Of a DNA stretch of 6,894 bases, positions 1 through 6,731 are shown one piece after another. How positions within the stretch are numbered: the stretch's first letter is position 1; every line of letters starts with the position of its first letter. The stretch comes from Christensenellaceae bacterium. Its GTDB lineage: Bacteria; Bacillota; Clostridia; Christensenellales; CAAEEZ01. A program made the position numbers and the translations under genes. The notes under the pieces were generated by a model. That model searched no databases. It was not told the origin of the DNA and worked only from the letters and a program-made list of their open reading frames with translations. Location: NCBI GenBank assembly GCA_020024085.1, contig JAHHUG010000070.1, forward strand, positions 1 through 6,894. The letters run 5' to 3'.

Positions 1-341
1 AAATCATACATTTCATCAGAAATAACATGCTCAATTCTACAAGCATTATCCTCTGCTAGTTCCTTTGAAGCACCTATTTTCATTAAAACCTCGGTAAAAA
101 CCCTATGTCTTTCGTAAATATTTTGTGCCCTTTCTCTGCCATCATCAGTAAAATTAATTACTCCAGTTTCTCTATTAATAGTGATATATCCTTTTTTCTC
201 AAGTAAATTTACAGCACGAGAAACACTAGATTTTGCATAACCTAGCTTATCTACAATATCAACTGACCTTACACTACTGCATTCTTTTTTTAAGAGCAAA
301 ATAGTTTCTAAATACATTTCTTCCGATTCTTTAATAACCAT
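1..341 (-). CDS. DtxR/IdeR-family metal-dependent transcriptional repressor (N-terminal part; C-terminus off the left edge)
   Basis: The open frame reads from ATG at 341 down through the window edge, giving 113 residues. It starts MVIKESEEMYLETI, the usual opening of clostridial DtxR-like regulators, which supports this start. Residues 24-53 form the helix-turn-helix (VRSVDIVDKLGYAKSSVSRA) and recognition wing. Residues 79-113 begin the metal-binding and dimerisation domain (ACRIEHVISDEM). By known DtxR chemistry the primary metal ligands are Met10, Cys102, Glu105 and His106. The matching residues here are M9, C101, E104 and H105, with H79 matching an ancillary-site ligand. Met and Cys at these positions point to an Fe(II) sensor rather than an MntR-type Mn(II) sensor, which carries acidic residues there. 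The family represses metal-uptake and related genes when metal is bound. The gene is divergent from the iron-sulfur flavoprotein at 667. The family is near certain; the metal is inferred. Confidence 0.93.
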   Translation of the reverse strand, partial: MVIKESEEMYLETILLLKKECSSVRSVDIVDKLGYAKSSVSRAVNLLEKKGYITINRETGVINFTDDGRERAQNIYERHRVFTEVLMKIGASKELAEDNACRIEHVISDEMYD

Positions 342-348
342 ATTTTGT

Positions 349-377
349 ATTATATCATTGTATAAGTTAGTAGTCAA
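349..377 (-). promoter_or_regulatory. Sigma-70-type promoter of the DtxR-family gene, start point at or next to the ATG
   Basis: On the minus strand TTGACT (377-372) is followed by exactly 17 bases and then a perfect TATAAT (354-349). The expected transcription start, seven bases past the -10 element, falls at 342 or 341. The ATG itself is 341-339. No Shine-Dalgarno sequence lies between the -10 box and the ATG, so the transcript would be leaderless or nearly so. Confidence 0.8.
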
Positions 378-464
378 TAGAAGTTCTTTTTTTATATGAT
401 TTTTTTATTTATTAATAACAAAATAATTCATTTTTCTATTTTTTACAGCACTTAACAAATTTTT

Positions 465-484
465 GACAGTTTATTTTAACTGTC
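465..484. repeat. Perfect inverted repeat GACAGTT-N6-AACTGTC (possible operator)
   Basis: The arms GACAGTT (465-471) and AACTGTC (478-484) are perfectly complementary around a six-base A/T centre. With a one-base C bulge the pairing extends to flanking TT and AA. No T-run follows on either strand, so it is not an intrinsic terminator. It lies roughly 90 bases from the -35 box of the repressor and 110 bases upstream of that of the flavoprotein. A binding site for a dimeric regulator is the simplest reading, but the regulator is unknown. Confidence 0.5.
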
Positions 485-593
485 CAACATCTAGTATTTA
501 CTTTATTTTTTTATAATAGAACTTGAAATAACATACAAATGTCTATTTTGTCGTTTTTTATCCATTTTTATACAACATAATTTAATGATTGTA

Positions 594-622
594 TTGATAT
601 ATATATTATAATATTGTAGAAT
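594..622 (+). promoter_or_regulatory. Probable sigma-70-type promoter of the iron-sulfur flavoprotein
   Basis: TTGATA (594-599), a 17-base spacer and TAGAAT (617-622) make a good vegetative promoter, with an expected start near 629 and a leader of about 37 bases. A perfect TATAAT also occurs at 607-612, but no good -35 box sits at the right distance from it. The spacer contains a 12-base A/T palindrome (603-614), ATATTATAATAT, which could be an operator or merely low-complexity sequence. Confidence 0.6.
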
Positions 623-654
623 ATAAATTAGTTAAAAAATAATCAATTGATTTT

Positions 655-660
655 GGAGGA
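655..660 (+). promoter_or_regulatory. Strong Shine-Dalgarno site GGAGGA
   Basis: GGAGGA lies six bases before the ATG at 667 and fixes the start of the flavoprotein. It is directly preceded by a perfect 12-base palindrome, AATCAATTGATT (641-652). It contrasts with the two minus-strand genes in the window, which show no such site. Confidence 0.92.
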
Positions 661-666
661 AATATT

Positions 667-3351
667 ATGGCTTTAAGAAAAAAAATTGTCAAGCTTGCTA
701 AAGTTATCGGTGGTCTTACCGGTATGCTTAACAAAATTGACGAAAATGCACCCGAGTATTATGTACTAGATGCTATGGTAACTGACGACATGGCTGATGT
801 TGCTATCGTTGCAGGACTACGAAAACCAAGGACATTGGACTATCTAGTAGAAAAATGTGGTAAATCAAGAGAAGAAACTTTGAAACTTGCTACACAACTT
901 GCCGACCTAGGTGTATTCAAACTTTGTACCAAAAATGGTGTAGATACTTATATGATGGAAGTATTTGCTCCCGGCATGCTTGAGTATATGGTTAATCATA
1001 AAACTCTACCAGAAAAATACCCTGTTATTGGTAAGGCATTTGAGGAATATACCCGTATAAGAATTGAACCTCTAGCTCCTATTATGAAAACTGGTAAAGG
1101 TCTTGTTCGTGTAGTACCTATTGAGGCTGCACTTGAAGGCATTGAAGGTGTAAAGGATTATGAAAGAATATCTTATTATCTTGAGTTAAATGATAGATTT
1201 TGTGTAACCGATTGTACTTGTAGAAAAACTAGAAGACATATGAATGAGGGTTGTGGTCACCTTGAGCACGATATTTGTATGATGCTTGGCGAAACAGCTG
1301 AATACTATATCCGTACTGGTAGAGGTAGAGAAATCTCTCGTGAAGAAGCATATCAATTAATGCATAAGGCTGAAATCAATGGACTTGTACACGAAGTTCC
1401 AAATATTGATGGTGTAGAAAATGCTCCTGCTATTTGTAACTGTTGTAGTTGCTCTTGCTTTAGTATGAGAGTTGCTACTATGATGAATGCTCCAGATGTT
1501 ATTAGAAGTAACTATGTAGCTGAAGTTAAGCCTGAAAACTGTGTTGCTTGTGGTCAATGTGTTGAGTATTGTAATACTAATGCTCTAGTACTTGGTCAAA
1601 AAATTTGCGACAACCTAAAACCTGAAGAAAAAGAAACAATTTCTCCTCGTGACCATATGTGGAACCAAGATAGATGGAACCACGAATATAGAACAAATCG
1701 TGAGAATGTAGCAGAAACTGGTACTGCACCTTGTAAGACAGAATGCCCTGCACACATTGCCGTTCAAGGTTATATCAAACTTGCTAGCGAAGGCAGATAT
1801 CTTGATGCACTAGAACTTATCAAAAAGGAAAATCCTCTACCTGCTGTTTGTGGTAGAATTTGTCCACACAAGTGCGAAAATGCTTGTACTAGAAACAAGA
1901 TTGATGACCCACTAGCTATTGATGAGATTAAGAAGTTTATTGCAGACCAAGAGCTAAATGCTGAAACTCGCTTTATCCCAGAAAAAATTCAACATTACGA
2001 CAAGAAGATTGCTGTAATTGGTTCTGGTCCTGCTGGTTTAAGCTGTGCTTACTACCTTGCTGTTCACGGATATAAAGTAACCGTATTTGAAAAGGAATCA
2101 AAACTTGGTGGTATGCTTACACTTGGTATCCCTGCATTCCGTCTAGAAAAAAATATTATTGATGCAGAAATAGATGTTATCAAACAACTAGGTGTTGAAT
2201 TTAAGACTGGCATTGAAGTTGGTAAAGATGTTACAATCAAAGAACTTGAAAACCAAGGTTATGAAGGCTTCTATATCGCAATTGGTGCTCAAGGTAGCAG
2301 AAAACTAAACATTGAGGGTGAAGATGCCAAAAATGTTATCTCTGGTGTTGACTTCTTAAAGGCTGTTGCTCTTGATAACCCTACAAAACTTAATGGCAAT
2401 GTAGTTGTTATCGGTGGTGGTAATGTTGCTATTGATGTAGCTAGAACTGCTGTTAGAACTGGTGCTAGTGCTGTTAATATGTTCTGCCTAGAGGCTAGAA
2501 ACGAAATGCCTGCTCTTAATGAGGAAATCGCAGAGGCTGAAGCTGAAGAAATCAAGATTAACAATTCTTGGGGACCAAAGAGAATCATTCTTGAAAATGG
2601 TAAAGTAACCGGTGTTGAATTTAAGAAATGTGTATCAGTATTTGATGAAAATCACAAGTTCAGCCCAAAATACGATGAAAACGATACAATTATCGTACCA
2701 GCTGACTTTGTACTACTTTCTATTGGTCAATCTATTGTTTGGGGCAACCTACTAGATGGTGTTGACCTAGAGCGTAGACCAAACGGAACAGTTGTTGCTG
2801 ATGGATTTACCTTTGCTACAAATATCAAAAACATTATCGCAGGTGGCGATTGTGTAACAGGTCCTAACTTTGCTATCAATGCAATTGCTGCTGGTAAAGC
2901 TGGTGCTGAATCACTACACCGTTCTGTATGGCCAGGTCAAAGTTTGATTATCGGTCGTGATAGAAGAGATTACCATGCTATCAACATCGACGAAGTTGAA
3001 CTTAATGGTGGCTTCGATACTACCCCAAGACAAAGACCATTACATATTGCCGAAAATGAAAAAACATTCAAGGATACTAGAGCTACTTTCACTGAAGAAC
3101 AACTTAAGAAAGAGGCTAATAGATGTCTTGGTTGTGGTGCTGTTCAAATCAATCAAGAAAAGTGCCTAGGTTGTGGACAATGTGTAGTAAGATGTAAATT
3201 TGATGCTATCCACTTAAAGAGAAAGTACAATGAAGATGGTTGTACATTTGAGCAACTACCAATCAAACTTGCTCCTTATGTTGTAAAGAGAGCTATGAAA
3301 ATTGTTGCTCGTCCAGTAAAAGATGTATTTACCGGAAAAAATGATAAATAA
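667..3351 (+). CDS. Fused multi-cluster iron-sulfur FAD/NAD(P)H oxidoreductase (ferredoxin-like module + GltD/NfnB-type flavoprotein)
   Basis: This is a probable cytoplasmic electron-transfer flavoprotein of 894 residues with no signal peptide or membrane segment. Residues ~50-112 look like a winged helix. A cysteine-rich module follows (DCTCRK at 182-187, C196, C204, ICNCCSCSCF at 256-265), then one [4Fe-4S] ferredoxin motif (C292, C295, C298, C302, with CN replacing the usual CP). Residues 356-407 carry the DPYD/GltD-type cysteines (CKTECP, CGRICPHKCENAC). FAD binds at GSGPAG (452-457), E475 and AGGD (725-728). NAD(P)H binds at GGGNVAID (583-590), with the GltD-like segment EMPALNEE (613-620). 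A second ferredoxin segment closes the protein (C820, C823, C833, C836, C839, C843). Glutamate synthase beta is a homologue, but no alpha-subunit gene is visible, so that function should not be assumed. The physiological donor and acceptor are unknown. It is a single-gene unit followed by a terminator. Confidence 0.9.
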   Translation: MALRKKIVKLAKVIGGLTGMLNKIDENAPEYYVLDAMVTDDMADVAIVAGLRKPRTLDYLVEKCGKSREETLKLATQLADLGVFKLCTKNGVDTYMMEVFAPGMLEYMVNHKTLPEKYPVIGKAFEEYTRIRIEPLAPIMKTGKGLVRVVPIEAALEGIEGVKDYERISYYLELNDRFCVTDCTCRKTRRHMNEGCGHLEHDICMMLGETAEYYIRTGRGREISREEAYQLMHKAEINGLVHEVPNIDGVENAPAICNCCSCSCFSMRVATMMNAPDVIRSNYVAEVKPENCVACGQCVEYCNTNALVLGQKICDNLKPEEKETISPRDHMWNQDRWNHEYRTNRENVAETGTAPCKTECPAHIAVQGYIKLASEGRYLDALELIKKENPLPAVCGRICPHKCENACTRNKIDDPLAIDEIKKFIADQELNAETRFIPEKIQHYDKKIAVIGSGPAGLSCAYYLAVHGYKVTVFEKESKLGGMLTLGIPAFRLEKNIIDAEIDVIKQLGVEFKTGIEVGKDVTIKELENQGYEGFYIAIGAQGSRKLNIEGEDAKNVISGVDFLKAVALDNPTKLNGNVVVIGGGNVAIDVARTAVRTGASAVNMFCLEARNEMPALNEEIAEAEAEEIKINNSWGPKRIILENGKVTGVEFKKCVSVFDENHKFSPKYDENDTIIVPADFVLLSIGQSIVWGNLLDGVDLERRPNGTVVADGFTFATNIKNIIAGGDCVTGPNFAINAIAAGKAGAESLHRSVWPGQSLIIGRDRRDYHAINIDEVELNGGFDTTPRQRPLHIAENEKTFKDTRATFTEEQLKKEANRCLGCGAVQINQEKCLGCGQCVVRCKFDAIHLKRKYNEDGCTFEQLPIKLAPYVVKRAMKIVARPVKDVFTGKNDK

Positions 3352-3358
3352 AAAAATT

Positions 3359-3384
3359 GACCACTATTCAGTGGTCTTTTTTTT
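3359..3384 (+). terminator. Intrinsic terminator of the flavoprotein gene
   Basis: GACCACT (3359-3365) pairs perfectly with AGTGGTC (3370-3376) around a four-base ATTC loop, followed by eight T (3377-3384). It begins eight bases after the TAA stop. An A-run lies upstream (3351-3356), so some activity on the opposite strand is possible. Confidence 0.93.
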
Positions 3385-3469
3385 AATCAAAATATAGATA
3401 ATCAATTAAAATATTAGCATTGTAGCAATATTAATATCACAATACACTTTTTATAAATAATTGTTAATT

Positions 3470-3499
3470 AAAAAAGGCTAGAATAATCTAGCCTTTTTT
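3470..3499. terminator. Symmetric bidirectional terminator between convergent genes; main terminator of the GH38 gene
   Basis: GGCTAGA (3476-3482) pairs with TCTAGCC (3487-3493) around ATAA. The stem is flanked by A6 on the left and T6 on the right, so it reads as an intrinsic terminator on both strands. It lies about 34 bases past the stop codon of the minus-strand GH38 gene, and it backs up the terminator at 3359 for the plus strand. Confidence 0.92.
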
Positions 3500-3532
3500 A
3501 TACAAAGTATTATTTTACAAATATAGTATTAA

Positions 3533-6500
3533 TTAATCAAAATACAAGTTTACAAGCTCAAAAGGTGTAAGTGTGATTGCTCCTTTATTCTCGGAAACAA
3601 TATTCTCCATAATATCAACAATCTTACAAGTACTTCTTCTACCATACACTACATGTGCTGTTTGTTTTTCCTCACTGCTGTTATAAATACGGATAATTGT
3701 ACCACCATTTAATCCTTGTTTTACTGTTTCAACAATCACATTCTCATTATCAATCATAATCTTTTTTAGTGATTGTTTTTTACTACCAACACCCTCAATA
3801 ATAGGATTATTAAATAGGTATGCTTGCTTATATGTGCCATTATCCATATATGAATGGTGTGGTAAAATCTTCATTTTTACCTCAAAATTACCATAATCAA
3901 TTTTGTTTCCACCTGGGGTTCTTGCAAGGCACATACTTACATTACCATTTTTACACCTAAAACCATATCTACTGTCATTAATAAATGAGATACCATACAT
4001 ACTATTAGATAAATCTACAAACTTTTGACTAGGAACTTCAAAGGCATACTTATCAACTGAAGATTTATCCATAGTACTTCTTTTGAAGTGTCCAAATTGT
4101 GTATTATAAATGCACTCTTTTGTTTCTATATTAGTAGCAAAATTAACACGAAGCATTTTGTTTTTGTTGAATAATCCTACCTTTAGTGCAATATCAACAC
4201 CCTCATATCCATCAGTAATAGATACTATCTCCTCAACCCTAATATTATGACAACCAAATACAATTTTTGCATGTACTGTTGGTCCATCTTTGTGGGTTTC
4301 AAACGATTTACAATTCAAACGATGTTTTGAACTGATATAGTTGCTATCCATATTAAGCATGTCGCCTTTATCGGTATATACATTGAAGTTTGCCATAGAT
4401 AGTCCCTCTGGAACAAACTCCTTATTGTAAAATTTATCATACAACGACACAATCTCGCCATTTTTGAAGGTAAGTTTGTACATCTTATTTTCGATAAAGT
4501 TATCCCCTGCAAGACCATAATAAGCAGTAATTTCCTTACCACTATCCACTTTTACAGCTGAAAATTGAGGAACTTCAACACTATACCATTTGTCATCAAG
4601 TTTGTATATATGCTCGCAATCGAATGAGTTTGGATTGTAAAAAATCTTGCCTTGTTTTACATAGCTTAACAACTCACATATTGAATAAACCAACCTATTG
4701 TAAATTATATCATACCTTATATAAATTCCATCATAAACAGAATTTATTGAAGCACCTGATAAAATGTCATGTGACTGATATGTTAGTAATTCCTGCCACA
4801 TTTCATCAAGCTCTTGTAAGGTAATAGGTACATTCTCGCTATCGGTTAAACCAAGTTGAACAAGCAATAATTCGTAGTTTCTTAGTAATATTTCAATCTT
4901 TTTATTATACCATTTTGCAATATACCTAGAAGAATAACTACCTTGATACTTTTCAAGATACAATTCTCCCTCGTACACCTCAAATTTATGTTTAATTTTA
5001 TCTGTTCTATCAAAAAAATCAATAGCCTTTTCCATTTTTACACGAGGTAAAGGTTTTACATTTTTTTGTCTTGTAGCTCTTTCTATATGCTCAAAACTTG
5101 CACCAATCGCAGTACCAAAAGTTAGTAAAGCATTAGAGTGTTTAGCCTTTTCGTGATAGTTATTCATTGCAAACTCTATATCGTTTGCTTTCATAGAACC
5201 TGAATATGTACCCTCTGGCAAAATATGAGTAAGAACAGTGCTACCATCAATACCCTTCCAATTAAAAGTATTGTATGGTATTTTGTTTGTATTTTCGGAT
5301 AATATACTTGTTAAAAAATATGGCACATTAGCCTGTTTCATTACAGTAGGTAAACAAGGAGAGAAACCATAACTATCCGGCAACCACATAATTTTAGGCT
5401 CTTTGTTAAACTCCTTATCAAAGTACCTTTTTGCATAGTAAATTTGCCTAATCATACTTTCGCCACTAATAAGATTAGTATCCATTTCTACCCAAGTAGA
5501 ACCAAGAATCTCCCACCTATCATCAAGTACGGCTTTTTTGATTTGTTTGTATAATTCTGGATATTTTTCCTGCATCCACTTATACACTTGAGCTTGTGAT
5601 GAACCAGTAATATAATCAGGATATGCACCTAAAAATCTAAGTTGGTTTGCAAACACCCTTGATGCCATTCGTATAGATTCTCTAATAGGCAACATCTTTG
5701 CAATATTGATATGTGTATATCCTACACTTGATAGGGTAAACATATCGCCCGTATTCTCATTATTCAAAATTTGAGTAAGAATATCGGAAATTTGCTTTGC
5801 TTCCTTTTCTTCAATAGTTTCTAAATTATATATTTTTAGTTTATCAAGTAAATTTTCTATCTTTGAAGCATAATTAAAATCTGCATAATTGTATACTGCT
5901 ATCAATACTTGCAAATCAAAATACAAGTTCAAAAATTGATGATTAATTTTGCAAATTGATAATTCTGCAATTCGCGATTTAGAAGGATTATCGTATAAAT
6001 AATTTGCAGTAAGGTCTACCCAAAAACTAACCCTTCCACGATTGATAAAGTTATGGTTAAAAACGATTTTATTATTAAAACTAGGTATATTATAGTTGTA
6101 CTCACTAATATTGCTACTGATTGACTGAACTGGAACTCCAAAGTTATCTACAACAATACCCATTCCACCTACATCTACACTGAATGCTATGTCATTAACA
6201 GCAATTGTTTCGTCAACTTTTCCTTCAAGATTAAACCACATACAATCATAACTTGACTTTGCCCACCTACTACCAAGCTCTAGGTTCATCAAGTCACCCA
6301 AAGTTTTGTTATTAAAGCTAAGAGGAGTACTTGAATAATATCCACGAATAGATAGGTCTCCTATCTTTGTAAAGCACCTAGTACTGATAATATCAAGATA
6401 TTTTACAAGTTTATTAGTGTACATCAAACTATGTATTTTGTTCTTTTGCTTTGACGAAAAGTTAGCATAAAATCTCTTTTTGCTATCAACCGAATTATCC

Positions 6501-6544
6501 TTATTTTTATTTGCAGTATAATTTACTTTCACATTAAACTCCAT
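3533..6544 (-). CDS. Glycoside hydrolase family 38 (alpha-mannosidase) homologue with an altered active site, possibly a pseudoenzyme
   Basis: The protein has 1003 residues, the usual length for bacterial GH38 alpha-mannosidases, and no signal peptide, so it is likely cytoplasmic. Residues ~60-180 match the N-terminal beta domain (LGSRWAKSSYDCMWF). Residues ~270-520 are the catalytic domain, with LPIRES (285-290), SQAQVYKWM, SGES (360-363) and WLPDSYGF (387-394), where D390 matches the nucleophile. The middle helical domain follows (GSYSS, then SHDILSG at 591-597). The C-terminal beta domains contain FGHFKRS, FVDLS and LARTPGG. Known enzymes hydrolyse alpha-mannosides with a metal held by a His, two Asp and a second His. 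H278, D390 and H592 remain, but the first Asp is N280. The conserved active-site Trp is K283, and the usual GDGGGG loop reads GTAIGAS (477-483). Family membership is secure; activity is doubtful. The gene has its own promoter and terminator. The start gives roughly 25 residues before the first family-like helix, so a later start cannot be excluded. Confidence 0.9.
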   Translation of the reverse strand: MEFNVKVNYTANKNKDNSVDSKKRFYANFSSKQKNKIHSLMYTNKLVKYLDIISTRCFTKIGDLSIRGYYSSTPLSFNNKTLGDLMNLELGSRWAKSSYDCMWFNLEGKVDETIAVNDIAFSVDVGGMGIVVDNFGVPVQSISSNISEYNYNIPSFNNKIVFNHNFINRGRVSFWVDLTANYLYDNPSKSRIAELSICKINHQFLNLYFDLQVLIAVYNYADFNYASKIENLLDKLKIYNLETIEEKEAKQISDILTQILNNENTGDMFTLSSVGYTHINIAKMLPIRESIRMASRVFANQLRFLGAYPDYITGSSQAQVYKWMQEKYPELYKQIKKAVLDDRWEILGSTWVEMDTNLISGESMIRQIYYAKRYFDKEFNKEPKIMWLPDSYGFSPCLPTVMKQANVPYFLTSILSENTNKIPYNTFNWKGIDGSTVLTHILPEGTYSGSMKANDIEFAMNNYHEKAKHSNALLTFGTAIGASFEHIERATRQKNVKPLPRVKMEKAIDFFDRTDKIKHKFEVYEGELYLEKYQGSYSSRYIAKWYNKKIEILLRNYELLLVQLGLTDSENVPITLQELDEMWQELLTYQSHDILSGASINSVYDGIYIRYDIIYNRLVYSICELLSYVKQGKIFYNPNSFDCEHIYKLDDKWYSVEVPQFSAVKVDSGKEITAYYGLAGDNFIENKMYKLTFKNGEIVSLYDKFYNKEFVPEGLSMANFNVYTDKGDMLNMDSNYISSKHRLNCKSFETHKDGPTVHAKIVFGCHNIRVEEIVSITDGYEGVDIALKVGLFNKNKMLRVNFATNIETKECIYNTQFGHFKRSTMDKSSVDKYAFEVPSQKFVDLSNSMYGISFINDSRYGFRCKNGNVSMCLARTPGGNKIDYGNFEVKMKILPHHSYMDNGTYKQAYLFNNPIIEGVGSKKQSLKKIMIDNENVIVETVKQGLNGGTIIRIYNSSEEKQTAHVVYGRRSTCKIVDIMENIVSENKGAITLTPFELVNLYFD

Positions 6545-6561
6545 AACAATTTTATACTTTT

Positions 6562-6590
6562 ATTATAACCTACCTTTAAAATATTTTCAA
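6562..6590 (-). promoter_or_regulatory. Sigma-70-type promoter of the GH38 homologue with a very short leader
   Basis: On the minus strand TTGAAA (6590-6585) is followed by a 17-base spacer and a perfect TATAAT (6567-6562). The expected start is near 6555, leaving only about 11 leader bases (ATAAAATTGTT) before the ATG at 6544. No Shine-Dalgarno sequence is present in that leader. Confidence 0.8.
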
Positions 6591-6688
6591 GGAATACAAT
6601 ATATTTTTAATAACATAGAGATAATAAAATAAGTCTTAATTTTATTTTTTAAAATTTACATTTTAACAATTTGCTTTGCTTAATTAAT

Positions 6689-6715
6689 AAAAAAAGGAAG
6701 ATATATTCTTCCTTT
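6689..6715 (-). terminator. Intrinsic terminator of the rubredoxin-domain gene
   Basis: The arms AAAGGAAGA (6693-6701) and TCTTCCTTT (6707-6715) pair perfectly around TATAT. Read on the minus strand, the stem is followed by seven T (6695-6689, overlapping the stem end). It lies 16 bases past the stop of the right-edge gene and separates that gene from the GH38 promoter. On the plus strand only three T follow, so it probably acts in one direction. Confidence 0.85.
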
Positions 6716-6731
6716 AATTGCTATTATAATT

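Larger units (their letters stand above)
342..666. other. Divergent intergenic region, very AT-rich
   Basis: This 325-base gap holds no credible gene on either strand. It contains the minus-strand promoter of the repressor near its left end, a 7-bp-arm inverted repeat in the middle (465-484), and the plus-strand promoter and ribosome site of the flavoprotein at its right end. The rest is A/T-rich with homopolymer runs. I saw no riboswitch-like conserved structure, tRNA or terminator in it. Confidence 0.8.

Noticed and set aside
581..600. Possible Fur-like box around AATGATTGTATTGATA
   Set aside because: The two halves are in direct rather than inverted orientation, and the match to the Fur consensus is weak.
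1357..1557. 66-codon open frame on the minus strand inside the flavoprotein gene
   Set aside because: It is antisense to a well-conserved cysteine-rich coding region, has no ribosome site or recognisable motif, and is a shadow frame.
2289..2588. 99-codon open frame on the minus strand inside the flavoprotein gene
   Set aside because: It is antisense to the NAD(P)H-binding region. Its low-complexity Ser/Ala/Leu composition reflects the complement of the real gene.
2957..3169. 70-codon plus-strand frame overlapping the flavoprotein
   Set aside because: It is an out-of-frame reading of the real gene with no independent start signal.
667..3351. Calling the flavoprotein glutamate synthase small subunit (gltD)
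   Set aside because: Only the central module is GltD-like. The N- and C-terminal iron-sulfur modules and the absence of a visible large-subunit gene make that name unsafe.
4315..4542. 75-codon minus-strand frame within the GH38 gene
   Set aside because: It is an alternative frame of the conserved GH38 C-terminal domain with no homology that I can recognise.
4624..4824. 66-codon plus-strand frame opposite the GH38 gene
   Set aside because: It is antisense to conserved GH38 sequence (the SHDILSG region) and shows no supporting signal.
6623..6650. AATAAAAT / ATTTTATT hairpin followed by T residues
   Set aside because: The stem is entirely A/T and would be too unstable for an intrinsic terminator. 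No gene ends just upstream on the plus strand.
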